64,000 nt of DNA from Streptomyces sp. AP-93 (lineage in GTDB: Bacteria; Actinomycetota; Actinomycetes; Streptomycetales; Streptomycetaceae). The DNA is taken from assembly GCF_022808175.1 (NCBI RefSeq), contig NZ_JALGBX010000003.1, positions 1-64,000 of the forward strand, in the 5' to 3' direction. Positions 1-9,008 of the stretch are shown here, piece by piece; the stretch's first letter is position 1; the number at the start of each line of letters is the position of its first letter. Made by a program: the position numbers and the translations under genes. A model generated the notes under the pieces. It saw only the letters and a list, made by a program, of their open reading frames with translations, ran no database searches and had not been told where the DNA came from.

Positions 1-2
1 AC

Positions 3-71
3 ATCGTCCGCGGCTACTTCGGCGGCCCACACGTCCGCTACGTCCTGGACGAGAACCCCATGAGTTTCTGA
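3..71 (+). CDS. 3' end of an unidentified gene (partial)
   Basis: An open frame enters from the left edge and ends at a TGA at 69-71. The last residues read YVLDENPMSF. Only about 22 codons are visible, so the family cannot be named. The stop codon directly abuts the transposase stop on the other strand at 72-74, so the insertion sequence may have landed at, or replaced, the end of this gene. The tail could therefore be native or a fusion made by the insertion. Confidence 0.4.
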   Translation: MVRGYFGGPHVRYVLDENPMSF

Positions 72-1547
72 TCAATACCAAGATCTGCCGGGCTTTCCGA
101 TGGCCTTGAGGGTCTCGGGACGTTTGACGGTTTTGCCGACGTCGTAGCGGGTGGCGGGCCGCCGGTTCTTCGAGCCGAGGGGTCGGCCAGGGCCGGTTCC
201 GGTCGGTTGAGGAACACGGGCCGGGCAGAGCAGGTGCGCGCGGATGTTCCTGAACCCGCGGCGGACCCGGGCCGGGGTGAGACGTTCGGGCTTGGCCGGC
301 TTCTCCCAGGGCCGGCGGAGATCGGTGGCCAGCGGCCGGGCGAGGCGGAGCTGGGTGTGGGCGACGACCAGGAGCCAGGTCCAGCGGTCTGCCGCCTCGG
401 GAGTACGGACTTTCGGGGTGGTCCAGCCGAGTGTCTGTTTCCCGAAACGGAACGTGTGCTCCAGGTCGAATCTCCTGAGGAACACCTGCCAGCACAGGTT
501 CACGTCCGGCGGGGCGGCGCCGGTTTTGGAGGACCACAACCACACCGGCGGGGCCTCTCGTTCCTTCGAGAGGTGCTCGACTTTCAACCGGATCAGGGTG
601 CCTTCGACGATGGGGAGTTCGCCGTCGTGCTCCAGCCATGCCGAGCGGTGGGTCAGTCTCGGGTGGACCCGATCCCACGCCTGGGCTTCGGCCTTTCCGT
701 AGTTCACCGTGTCGGTGGCCGTGGTGATCGCCGGCTCGGGCCAGGTGTCGGGCTTGGCGAAGCGAAATTCCGGGCCGTGCTTGGGCGGCCGGCCGTTGAC
801 GCCGTGCGTCCTCGGTGGTTTCGGCAGACGCATCACCCGGTCGCTGCGGATCCGCCCGACCAGCTCGACCGGGAGATCCCGCAGCACCCAGGCCAGACGG
901 GTGACGTCGTAGCCGGCGTCCATGACGATCGTCATGTCCGGATCTCCCGGCGTCCACTGGCCGACCGCGATGAGCCGTTCGGCCACGGCCCTCAGCTGGG
1001 CAGCGGTGACCGCGGTCGCGTCGTCCTCGGGCCCGAGGCGGACCACGTCCAGGATCCCGGTCCACGACGTGGCGCCCGGCTCCAGGACGGCAACGAAGGA
1101 GTATGGCCAGCCCGGGATGAACTGCGACGCGGACTTCGCCCGCCCGTAGACGTGGCAGAACAGCCGGTCGGCCGAGCACGGCGCGTCGGACCGCAGCCAC
1201 GGCGACACATCGACCGCCAGCACCAGACGCCCGCCCTCGAAGCGCGGCAGCGGCATGTCAGCCAGCAGCAACCTCAGCCTGTCGACGTCGATCCGGCCGT
1301 GGTTGAGGGCTCCGTACAACGCTCCGTGCCCACGGCGGTGTTCGGGTACCAGCGTCAGGTCCACCGGCGAGACCACCGGCCCGTCGACGCACAGCACCGC
1401 GTCGGTCAGCTCGAACAACTCGTCACGCCGGGCGGTAAGACACTCATAGAACTCAGCCCGGAAGCGTGACGCTTCCGCGAACGCTTCCCTCCGGACAGCA
1501 TCAGGCAGCAGACTCACCCTCACGGCCTTCGTCGTGGTCACGTGCAC
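72..1547 (-). mobile_element. DDE transposase of an insertion sequence
   Basis: A 491-residue protein starting at a GTG (1545-1547). It has the layout of the RNase H-fold DDE transposases common in Streptomyces (IS701/IS4-like group). A first acidic residue lies in LVLAVDVSPWL, a second in MTIVMDAGYD, and a glutamate in the RFDLEHTFRFGKQTLGW block that precedes the helical C-terminus. The C-terminal 80 residues are rich in Arg and Pro and contain GRPLGSKNRRP, a DNA-binding-like stretch. The frame is intact, so the enzyme may be active. I could not delimit the terminal inverted repeats by eye. Family assignment is from memory of the motif spacing. Confidence 0.85.
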
Positions 1548-1697
1548 CTTGGTCGGAGCACATGATCAGACGAAGGCCGCCCCCATGTCCGGCGAACCCC
1601 CAGGTGAGCGACTCAGTTCGAGACGTCGTTCGAGACCCGTAGAAAAAGAACAAGCTTAGAGCCAGTTGGCAATGCGGTGTTTCATCACCATCCTGCA

Positions 1698-2942
1698 TCA
1701 GACAGCTACATTTTGAATGCCGGCTGCGGCTTCTCTCGAATTCACGGCCCAGCGCACCGCCGGCGCTGCGGCCAGACCTGCGCCGATAAAAATGGCACCT
1801 AGTGCGAGCCAACCCAGGGATCCACCCTCTACTGCAAGGGGGATGAGCACTACAGGTGCCACCATGTCCGAGAACGAGAGACCAGTGTTGAAAAATCCCT
1901 GGTACTGACCGTGCCGCCCCTCGGGTGCCAGATCGAAGCTAAAGACCCACGAGGCGGCGGACTGGAGCAGTTCGGCGTAGACATGCAGGATGGCGGCAAG
2001 AGCGAGCATCACACAGGCGAACAGGGGCGAACCGTTAGCGGAGAGCGAGAACAGGAAGCATGCGCCGAACAGGATGAAACCAGATATACGCCACCAGCGT
2101 ACGGCTGAGGCGATGTCGCCGATCTTCTTGCTGACTCGCACCTGCAACAGCACCACGGCCACGGTGTTGAAGAGGATGAGGGCCGCGATGATCGAGCGGG
2201 GGGCGGTGGTATGACGGGCCACCCACAGCGGCAACGCGATGTCGAGGATCTGGAATTGCAGCATCATCACGAAATTGATGAGGGCCACTGTTGCATAGGG
2301 TCGGTCACGCAGGACGACCAGTCTCGGCTCATCGACCCGCTTCGGGGGGATCACCCCGGTCTTGGGTAGGCGCAGCATCAACAAGGAGCAGACTGCCAGT
2401 GCCACTGAATTGAAGGCGAGCACGGCAATGTAATAAGGGCGGGAGTCCAGAGCGAGGGCGATTCCCGCCAGGCCAGTTCCCACCGCCATCCCAATATTGG
2501 CGACAGCGCGCAGGTACGCCCTTGTTGTAACTGCCTGGCTCTTTTCGAGAACCGCTGCCAGCGTCGCTTGCCGAGCAGCGCTCCCGCCGCGCTCCAGCAG
2601 GGCGAAGAGGCAGGACGCGGCAACGAAGGCGACAAACGAGCTGACGAACATGAACGACACACTCGTGACGGCCGAGAGGGCCAGCAGGGCAGAGGCGGTT
2701 TCCCGTGGCCCACGGCGGTCAGCCAGATAGCCGAACGGAACGCCGGCAAAGAGTCCCGCCACCCCGGCGATGGTAAGCCCCACTCCGAGTTCCCAGAGGG
2801 ACAGCCCTACAATATGGGTAAAGTAGAGTGCTGAGCACGTCAGGAATGCTCCCCGGCCAGCTGAGTTGACGAGTGAGACGAAGGCGAAGAGCCTCGGGTT
2901 TCCTCGTTCAGGCAAGGCCTTGTTCAGGGTAGACGTCGACAT
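1698..2942 (-). CDS. MFS-type exporter
   Basis: A membrane protein of about 414 residues with roughly twelve hydrophobic segments. The MFS loop signature GYLADRRGPRE lies between the second and third segments. I start it at the ATG at 2942 (MSTSTLNKALPERG). The open frame reaches 3020, but those extra 26 residues look non-coding. It faces away from the ATP-grasp ligase at 3769 across an 826-bp gap. A ligase plus an MFS pump recalls the bacilysin pair BacD/BacE, where the pump exports the dipeptide and protects the producer. GC content is lower than in the core genes to the right, consistent with acquisition by transfer. The substrate is unknown. Confidence 0.8.
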   Translation of the reverse strand: MSTSTLNKALPERGNPRLFAFVSLVNSAGRGAFLTCSALYFTHIVGLSLWELGVGLTIAGVAGLFAGVPFGYLADRRGPRETASALLALSAVTSVSFMFVSSFVAFVAASCLFALLERGGSAARQATLAAVLEKSQAVTTRAYLRAVANIGMAVGTGLAGIALALDSRPYYIAVLAFNSVALAVCSLLMLRLPKTGVIPPKRVDEPRLVVLRDRPYATVALINFVMMLQFQILDIALPLWVARHTTAPRSIIAALILFNTVAVVLLQVRVSKKIGDIASAVRWWRISGFILFGACFLFSLSANGSPLFACVMLALAAILHVYAELLQSAASWVFSFDLAPEGRHGQYQGFFNTGLSFSDMVAPVVLIPLAVEGGSLGWLALGAIFIGAGLAAAPAVRWAVNSREAAAGIQNVAV

Positions 2943-3768
2943 GTGTCCCCGATGCATCGTTAGTGACATGTACTGGAAATTGGCTGCAGGGAACCGGATG
3001 GGAGGCGTTCGCCTTACCAAGACAGGCAGAAAAATAACACCTGCCCAGCCGACGGCGATTGAGATCTTGCACGGCTCAGCAGAGTCGTGTCAACCCTTGC
3101 GGGCGAGGCTGTCAGCCCCCATCTACGCAGGTGGGGGGCCTATCGCTTTGGTCAAGGTGGTGGGGCCGGGGCAGGAGGAGGGGAGGGGGAGGCCGCCTTG
3201 CACTGTGGCTGTCGTGAGTGTTGAAGCGCATGTTGAGGAGCCGGCTGATGAGGGCCTGCGCCCAGGGGGCGGGCGACGTGGCGACGATCGCTCGCACCTT
3301 GGATGGAGCTAATCCCAGGCATGCAAAGGGAGGTGACGCGGTCCACGGTGACCCTCACGCAGCACCCCGGAAGGTTCGATCAGCGGATGCTCTTGTTCGA
3401 ATTTCGGACGACTGCTATCTTCCCTAACGGCTCGATGTCCGTTGGCGAGGTTTCCCCGTGATCCTGGACACGTTGATGTCGCGCGGGGAGGGCGTGTCCG
3501 GTCGTGTTCGGTGGTGCCGCTGGTGTGTCTCGTGGACAGCGTGCGGCGCGCCGACCAACAACTGAAACTTCGAAGGGCGGCGGGGCGAGGGTGCCCGTAG
3601 ACATATCGCCTCGCCGCCTGTCGGCGGCCACCGCAGTTGCAGGACACCGCGCCACACCCAAATGACCTTTTAGAAGTACAAGGACGGGTGCACCATCCGC
3701 GAGATCTCTCGGCGCGCAAGCCTGCCGAGGATTGGCGCCGCCGAACTTCATGGTAAGGAAACCTCACG
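2943..3768. other. Long intergenic region between exporter and ligase
   Basis: I see no convincing gene in these 826 bases. The open frames present are short, overlap on both strands and lack recognisable motifs or well-placed ribosome-binding sites. The stretch must hold the promoters of both divergent genes. A purine-rich GGTAAGGAA at 3752-3760 is the ribosome-binding site of the ligase. Its length and lack of coding suggest decayed DNA, as expected in an accessory region. Confidence 0.5.
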
Positions 3769-4983
3769 ATGCGTATTCTGGTCCTGCACCGTCTGCCGGC
3801 CAACGAGATCCGGTATGCCCAAGCCATCGATCACGCAATCCATCAGGTCACCTATGTCGGAGTGAAGGACCGACTGGCGAACCTGCCCGATGACTTGCCA
3901 TGCACACGTCTTGAACGCCCTGGCACGGACGATGTGGCCCACGAAGTCCTCGCTGCCGTGGCCGGTATGCCACACCCGGACCTTGTAGTCGCACTAGCGG
4001 AATCTGATCTCATTCCCGCCGCACGCGTTCGTGAACACCTTGGCGTAGAGGGAGCGCGTGAGGACGCCGTCCTCCCGGTGCGCGACAAAGTCGTCATGAA
4101 GGCTGCCGTTGCCGCAGCAGGCCTCAGCACCCCACGTTTTCTGGCCCTCGAAGAAATCCTCACATCCTCGACGCGGAAGATTCCTTGGCAGGGACCGACA
4201 GTCCTGAAGCCGCGGGGATCGGCCATGAGCCAGCATGTACAGGTGTTCCCCACACCCTCAGCGACCCTCGACAGGGTCGCGTCTCAGGGCATACCGGGCG
4301 GGGGACAGTCAACGGACTTCGAGATCGAGGAGTTCATCGATGCACCGGTAGTCCATGTTGACGGACTGGTCGTGGACGACGAGGTCGTGGTTAGCCAGGC
4401 CTATCGGTACGAAGGGACATGCCTCGAATTTGCTGAAGGCAGGCCGCAAGCGGACATCCAGATCGAGACAACGCCCGAACTCTCCCGGTGGGCCTCCGAC
4501 TGCCTCAAGGCGGTTGGGCTTAGAACGAGCATATTCCATCTGGAAGGCTTCCAGACCCCCCAAGGAATGGTATTCCTCGAAATCGGAGCCCGGCATGCCG
4601 GCGGGGGAACCATGGACACCTTTGAACTGGCAACGGGCGTACACCTCCCTTCAAGCTACCTGCGGCTCCTCATGAGCGGTGGTACAGAGCGCCCCGAGCC
4701 TCGCACGCCAGACCCCGAGAACCTGTACGCGGACTTCATCTACCCATGCGTGCCCCACAGTGAGGGACGCGTCACCATCCAAGAAGAGGCTCGGTTCCGG
4801 GAGAACCCGTTGGTGCGCCGATGGCAGCAACGGGCCCCGGAAACTGCAGTCGCACATAGGTTGAGCTACGCAGTCGCCGATGCCCCATTGGGCGGAGTCA
4901 TCGGGCCGGCAGCCTCCACAGATCTGAGCCGATACGTGCGTGAACTGTTCGACACCGTTGTTGTGAGGTACGAGACCGCCTAA
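3769..4983 (+). CDS. ATP-grasp ligase, likely amino-acid/peptide ligase
   Basis: A 404-residue ATP-grasp enzyme, a family that forms amide or ester bonds through an acyl-phosphate. A Rossmann-like N-terminal domain (about 1-100) is followed by VRDKVVMKAAVAAAGL, the entry to the ATP-grasp fold. PTVLKPRGSAMSQ (about 143-155) supplies the nucleotide-binding lysine. FEIEEFIDAPVVHVDGLV is the adenine-binding strand. FLEIGARHAGGG (about 262-273) carries the Mg-binding acidic and following residues. Length and motif order fit L-amino-acid ligases of the BacD type and related carboxylate-amine ligases. The start is supported by AAGGAA eight bases upstream. With the divergent exporter it may form a minimal small-peptide pathway. 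The substrate cannot be read from sequence. Confidence 0.8.
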   Translation: MRILVLHRLPANEIRYAQAIDHAIHQVTYVGVKDRLANLPDDLPCTRLERPGTDDVAHEVLAAVAGMPHPDLVVALAESDLIPAARVREHLGVEGAREDAVLPVRDKVVMKAAVAAAGLSTPRFLALEEILTSSTRKIPWQGPTVLKPRGSAMSQHVQVFPTPSATLDRVASQGIPGGGQSTDFEIEEFIDAPVVHVDGLVVDDEVVVSQAYRYEGTCLEFAEGRPQADIQIETTPELSRWASDCLKAVGLRTSIFHLEGFQTPQGMVFLEIGARHAGGGTMDTFELATGVHLPSSYLRLLMSGGTERPEPRTPDPENLYADFIYPCVPHSEGRVTIQEEARFRENPLVRRWQQRAPETAVAHRLSYAVADAPLGGVIGPAASTDLSRYVRELFDTVVVRYETA

Positions 4984-5033
4984 CTAATAGTCAGCAGCGT
5001 TTGGCTATCTGGGGGTGGTCAGGGGCGGTCCGC

Positions 5034-5962
5034 CACGTCAACCTCGGTCGACTACGACGTCCCACTGACCGGCGCCAAGGCCCCGTATGCCCTCGGGTCG
5101 GCGGACGTGAAGGCGCGGGATCAGACCGAGGCACCCACTGATGCCGCCGTGTTCTTCCCTGCGGATTTGGTGCCGACGAGCCACTCCGGTAGCTCGCTGA
5201 CCTCTTCCTCCTACGGCCGTGCCGAGGTCACTTACCTCGGTGTCTCGGGACGCGGGGTCGACTCCGCCACCCCTGGCGGGCACATCTCCGTCATCGAGCA
5301 AGCTTCGGCAACTCCGTGCGGGAACTCTCCGAGCCAACCGGGCCGTCGCGCTCGGCGTCTCGGCCACGGACCGTGCTGTCCAGGCGGATCTGGGCATCAC
5401 TTCTTGTCCACGGCCGAACGTGCGAACCTACTGGGTACGACCTCGGTCTACAACGAGAACGGCACCCAGGAGCTGAAGGAGTTCGGTCCGCTGGGGCGCA
5501 TCGCCGAGGTGCGCGAGTCCCCGGCGGCCCAGGGTGAGAACCGCGTGACCAGACGGTGTACGACTGGGTCAAGGGCCTGCCCACCCAGACCGTGGAGGAC
5601 CCGGGCGGCCTCGTCATCACCGAGACCACCGAGTACGACGACCAGGGGCGCGTGGTTAATCAGATCCTGCCCGGATTCAACGGCAGCGATGCCGGAGCCC
5701 ATGTCACCACACGTACTGGTCCTCGACGGGCAGCGGCGCTTGCCAGGGCCGTCCCGAGTGGGCCGACCTCAAGTGCTCCACGGGACCCGGCGGGGTCATC
5801 ACGGACGGCGGTTCCAACCTGAGCGAGCTGCCCAAGACCACCAGCGAGTACGACTGGTGGGGCAATGCCGCCAAGGTCACCTCGACCACGAACGGCGTCA
5901 GCCGGACCGTCATGACCAGCTACGACGGCGCCGGCCGAACCGCCACGGTGGCCGTGACCGGC
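5034..5962 (+). pseudogene. Decayed Rhs/YD-repeat protein gene
   Basis: The stretch encodes Rhs-type pieces that jump between all three forward frames. DYDVPLTGAKAPYALGSAD near 5050 is in one frame. ANRAVALGVSATDRAVQADL near 5335 is in another. ERANLLGTTSVYNENGTQEL near 5420 returns to the first. VYDWVKGLPTQTVEDPGG near 5557 and EYDDQGRVVNQILPGFNG near 5635 are in the third, and YDWWGNAAKVTSTTNGVSRT near 5850 follows. At least four frameshifts are needed to join them and no start codon is visible. Intact relatives are large secreted polymorphic toxins or wall proteins. This copy is a mid-gene fragment and cannot make a product. Confidence 0.75.
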
Positions 5963-6037
5963 AGCCGCCTCGGCGAGGTCGGTGACCGGGATGTCCGTCG
6001 TGCCGCGCTCGGAGACGAGGCGCACCGCGGCCGCCAT
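5963..6037 (-). pseudogene. N-terminal tip of a TetR-type regulator gene
   Basis: On the minus strand, 6037 downward reads MAAAVRLVSERGTTDIPVTD followed by LAEAA. This is the first helix and turn typical of TetR DNA-binding domains. The homology stops after about 25 residues, where the sequence becomes the Rhs remnant. No helix-turn-helix recognition helix follows. It is the broken end of a regulator gene fused to the Rhs fragment and marks a recombination junction near 5963. Confidence 0.5.
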
Positions 6038-6315
6038 CAGCGCAGTGGTCGGGGTACTCGGGCCACAGCCCGTCAGAGGTGGCGAAGGCCGACCGGCTCA
6101 GCGGACCGCCATCCGCTCGAAACATGACTGCCCGCCGCTCGATCCGGAGCTCGCTGCGGCGCCCTCGCAGCTGACCATCAATGCGGAGAGGGATGAAGGC
6201 GGCGGACTCCTGACGAGGGAGGAGGGGCTGCTGTCGAGCCAATGGCCTTGCCGCTGGCCGGGCCCCCCACCCTGTCATCCGCGTCACCGTTTCGAGGGAT
6301 TACGCAGCCCTACCC

Positions 6316-6345
6316 TTGGGCCGCCTGGCCTCGTGCGGCTAGCGT
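6316..6345 (+). promoter_or_regulatory. Promoter of a leaderless gene
   Basis: TTGGGC at 6316-6321 and TAGCGT at 6340-6345 are separated by 18 bases. The GTG start codon at 6353 lies seven bases after the -10 box, which puts transcription initiation at the start codon, as is common for leaderless actinobacterial mRNAs. No ribosome-binding site is present, which supports this reading. Confidence 0.5.
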
Positions 6346-6352
6346 CGGGCCC

Positions 6353-6835
6353 GTGGCAACTCAAGATGCAGGGCCAACCTCGCCGCCCTCGGCTGACCTC
6401 GAATCCCTGAAGGCCGAGTGGAGCCGTCTGCATGCCCAGGCCTCGGCAGAGGCACTCCGCTACGAGACACTCCTGGAATCAGCTCGCGAAATCGAGGAGA
6501 TCGCGAACCTGTGGCATGAGCTCGCCACCGGGCCCGTCACCCACCCCGCAATCCGGGAGACCGCGCAGGACAGTCCGCCGGACGCCACCCCTGATGCGAC
6601 AGCCGGCGAAGCCGATGTCGACATCGAGAAGGTCCTGCTGCTGATGGCTCAGGAACCCCACCGCCTCTGGCGCGCCAAGGACGTTCAGGCAGCCTGCGCC
6701 CACCCGTCCCTGATGAAGGTGCGGAACGTTCTCAAGACGATGGTCGCGGACGGCCGCCTTGAGGAAGTCCGCCGCAAGGCTCGCCACCTGCTCTTCCGAA
6801 TCCCGGCCGCCATCCCAGACTCGGCCAAGGGATGA
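6353..6835 (+). CDS. Small protein with coiled coil and winged-helix-like C-terminus
   Basis: A 160-residue protein starting at GTG 6353 (VATQDAGPTSPP); the start is chosen because a promoter sits directly before it. Residues about 15-50 form a Glu/Leu-rich helix (LESLKAEWSRLHAQ onward) that may be a coiled coil. An acidic, Pro/Asp-rich linker follows. The last 60 residues (VLLLMAQEPHRLWRAKDVQ, then VRNVLKTMVADGRLEEV and RRKARHLLFRI) look like a winged helix with a basic wing. I infer DNA or RNA binding, but the family is not recognised. It is convergent with, and 15 bp from, the gene at 6851. The open frame extends 37 codons upstream without support. Confidence 0.6.
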   Translation: MATQDAGPTSPPSADLESLKAEWSRLHAQASAEALRYETLLESAREIEEIANLWHELATGPVTHPAIRETAQDSPPDATPDATAGEADVDIEKVLLLMAQEPHRLWRAKDVQAACAHPSLMKVRNVLKTMVADGRLEEVRRKARHLLFRIPAAIPDSAKG

Positions 6836-6850
6836 CCGCGTACTCGACCT

Positions 6851-8443
6851 TCAGCTCATCGAGGAACGCCCCTCTTGGAGCCACTCCTGCGGCCGCAGCA
6901 GCTCCCACCCGCTCGGCGCCACACCGCCTTCAGCCCCGCCATCGTGCCCTGCTTCGGATATCTCAACCGGGCACGGGACAGGGCCACAACCGCATGCCAG
7001 GGCCCTGTTGACCAGGGAATTGGGAACTGATCTTGAGGCGTACGGGAAGTCAAGCCCCAGCGATGCCGTGGCGCCGCAGGTCAACGGATTCTGTCGGTTG
7101 ACCTTGCCCGAGAACACCCCCGCGGATCGCAGGGCGCTGGCCATCAGCGGATCGGGGACCGCCACGCCGTGCACCAGCTCCGGCGTACGACGGAACCGCG
7201 CGGGTTCGGCGGCTGGCCTCCGTGCAGTCCAGCCGCCGGCCACCGGATCCACACCGTTCCGCGCACAGACCGCCTCGACCAGCGATCGGGGGCAGTCCGC
7301 CTCGCCCCCCAGCACCTCCCAGGGCAACGGAAGCTCGGCCCACACATAGGTGTCGGGGTGCAGCCCGCCGCCGCTCTTCCGGTGCCAGTAGGCCACGTCG
7401 GCCGCCATGAGCCGGGGCACCTTGCCCGGGCAGACGCGGTCCAGGATGTCTTCCTCGCCCAGCTCGGTGAGCAGCGCGAACCAGTGATCCCGGGCCCTGC
7501 TCCAGGCCTGTGCGGCCTGGTTCCACGTCGACGAGTCGTTCCCAGGCCGGACGATCATGGTGTTGCGCTCCAGCCGACACCGGTTCCAGGCGTCCTCCAA
7601 CAGCTCGGCCACCTCCCGCAGGAAACGGTTCCAGCGCACCAGCAACCGGGCCAGATCCTCGTCGGAAAGGTGCCCGAGCACCTCCGCAGTCGGGTGCACA
7701 TGGGCCAGCGCGTACCAGTTCGTCCGCTCGGGCTCCGCACGCAGCCGCTGGAACAGGGCATCGGCGACCTCGTCATACGGACGCCGCTGCTTGCCGTTGG
7801 TGAAGACGCTCCGCATGGTGGCCCGAGCGGTGAGGTAGGCGACGAACGCCGCGGTGCCCGGGTCCGCGGCGAACAGATCGTACGGCAACGTGTGCGCGAG
7901 CGCCCCCTTGCCGGTCATGGTGACCTCGCGGCGGCGCTGCTCATGCACGACCCGAGCCAGCTTGGCCTCCATCCGCCGCAGCAGCCGGAAGCGCTTGTTG
8001 TACTGGCGCTTGGAGAGCTCGCCTATACCCGCTTCGGCCCGCTCGGCCCGGTTCAACCGGTCCATGCCGAAGTCGTTCTCCCCGTACTCCCGGCAGATCT
8101 CCTCACCGGCCCGGCGGATCACCGTCTCGATCCGGGCGGGATCGTCCCCGGCGTCCACCGGAAGCTCCGGCAAGCTCGCGAACAAGGTCGCTGCGCAGGC
8201 GAGTTGGCGCTGCGCACCGACCGGCCGGGCGAACTCCTCAAGCATGGACGTGTAGCCATGCCACATCCGCCGCAGCGAGTGCTCGGTCGTCTTGTCGAGA
8301 GCCGCGACGGTGACCGGGTCAAGCTCAACCCGCCGGGCAGTGAACAGGTCCTGGATCAGCTGGGCCACGTCCTCGGGACGCTTGCGGAGCCCGAGAGAGG
8401 CATGCAACTCCCGCAGGAGCTGCTCGACATGGAGCGGAGGCAT
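6851..8443 (-). CDS. Conserved protein of unknown function, copy 1 (altered C-terminus)
   Basis: About 530 residues from ATG 8443 (MPPLHVEQLLREL); AAGGTGAG lies just upstream. I do not recognise the family. It is mostly helical and Arg/Glu-rich with a basic block, LSKRQYNKRFRLLRRMEAKL, and conserved aromatic stretches such as SSTWNQAAQAWSRARDHWF. A clear paralogue lies at 9009-10382. The two match to the residues VFSGK. The paralogue then ends within about ten residues at QEWL, whereas this copy runs on for about 75 more through unrelated sequence before reaching PQEWLQ. This is consistent with an insertion of about 185 bp (roughly 6912-7100) near the 3' end. It sits 80 bp from an msrB fragment and may be an element-borne gene. 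Confidence 0.6.
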   Translation of the reverse strand: MPPLHVEQLLRELHASLGLRKRPEDVAQLIQDLFTARRVELDPVTVAALDKTTEHSLRRMWHGYTSMLEEFARPVGAQRQLACAATLFASLPELPVDAGDDPARIETVIRRAGEEICREYGENDFGMDRLNRAERAEAGIGELSKRQYNKRFRLLRRMEAKLARVVHEQRRREVTMTGKGALAHTLPYDLFAADPGTAAFVAYLTARATMRSVFTNGKQRRPYDEVADALFQRLRAEPERTNWYALAHVHPTAEVLGHLSDEDLARLLVRWNRFLREVAELLEDAWNRCRLERNTMIVRPGNDSSTWNQAAQAWSRARDHWFALLTELGEEDILDRVCPGKVPRLMAADVAYWHRKSGGGLHPDTYVWAELPLPWEVLGGEADCPRSLVEAVCARNGVDPVAGGWTARRPAAEPARFRRTPELVHGVAVPDPLMASALRSAGVFSGKVNRQNPLTCGATASLGLDFPYASRSVPNSLVNRALACGCGPVPCPVEISEAGHDGGAEGGVAPSGWELLRPQEWLQEGRSSMS

Positions 8444-8528
8444 GCGCCTCACCTTGACACCGGGCCGTCAGAACCTCCACCGGTTAACGGGCCTGCCCGG
8501 GCCGCCCCCGGGCCCCGGCCCACCTCGC

Positions 8529-8750
8529 TTACTCCCCTTCGGCGGGGGTCAGCCGCAGCGAGATGCTGTTAATGCAATACCGCTGGTCCGTCGGAGTCGG
8601 GTAGCCCTCGCCCTCGAAGACATGGCCCAGGTGGGAGCCGCACATTGCACAGCGGACCTCGGTGCGCACCATTCCGTGTGACGTGTCGGCCACAAGTTCT
8701 ACGGCATCTGAGTTGCGCGCATCCCAGAAGCTCGGCCAGCCGCGCACCAT
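8529..8750 (-). pseudogene. msrB 3' fragment A (element junction)
   Basis: The minus strand encodes only the C-terminal half of peptide-methionine (R)-S-oxide reductase, from [16 protein letters not shown] through [13 protein letters not shown] to [14 protein letters not shown]. The N-terminal half, including the first zinc-binding cysteine pair, is absent. Homology to the intact gene at 19272 stops abruptly upstream of GWPSF. Cys-X2-Cys of the second zinc pair is present (CAMCGSH). The catalytic cysteine region RYCINS is kept, but without the N-terminal half it should not work. It is best read as the displaced original 3' end, or an attachment-site copy, left by integration into msrB. Confidence 0.8.
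8650..8741. repeat. 92-bp direct repeat, copy A (putative att core)
   Basis: The stretch from CAGCGGACCTCGG to CTCGGCCAGCC differs by eye at only two positions from the copy in intact msrB (19387-19478). On the far side, toward the msrB 5' end, all three copies diverge at once. Toward the 3' end they remain alignable but with many silent changes. A sharp border on one side and a shared short core are what site-specific recombination leaves behind. Confidence 0.75.
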
Positions 8751-8870
8751 TCTCGATGCACACTCCTCCGACACCCCACAGCCGCTCCCTCACAGATCAG
8801 CGTGTGAGACCAGTGCGGTAGTCGTGGAGTTCTGCCCATACCAGCTCGAAGAGCCGACCGGGAAAGGCGG

Positions 8871-8943
8871 CGGCGAGGGCAGGATTCGAACCTACGTCCA
8901 CCCGGAAATCGAGCCGGGCGCTCCTCCGCAGAGCTTCCTCGCC
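8871..8943 (-). tRNA. tRNA-like gene with 8-nt anticodon loop
   Basis: On the minus strand 73 bases fold as a cloverleaf. The acceptor GGCGAGG pairs with CCTCGCC. The D stem is GCTC/GAGC with a 7-base loop. The anticodon stem is CCCGG/CCGGG. The variable loop is TGGAC. The T arm is GTAGG-TTCGAAT-CCTGC with a canonical T loop. The anticodon loop reads CTCGATTT, eight bases instead of seven, so the anticodon is CGA in normal register, or the loop is expanded. Position 37 is T rather than a purine, and no CCA is encoded. The arms resemble a degenerated elongator-type tRNA. It lies 120 bp from an msrB att copy inside the putative element. It may be non-functional. Confidence 0.6.
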
Positions 8944-9008
8944 GCCGCTGTGATCCTCGTCGGCTGCGGCCTCACGGGGCAACTCATTTCCTCCCGCCCG
9001 CCGGCGGG

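Noticed and set aside
3112..3297. Small minus-strand frame (MRAIVATSPAPWAQALISRL...) in the exporter-ligase gap
   Set aside because: It lacks a family match I know and has a low-complexity Pro/Arg end and no ribosome-binding site. It could be a remnant but cannot be supported.
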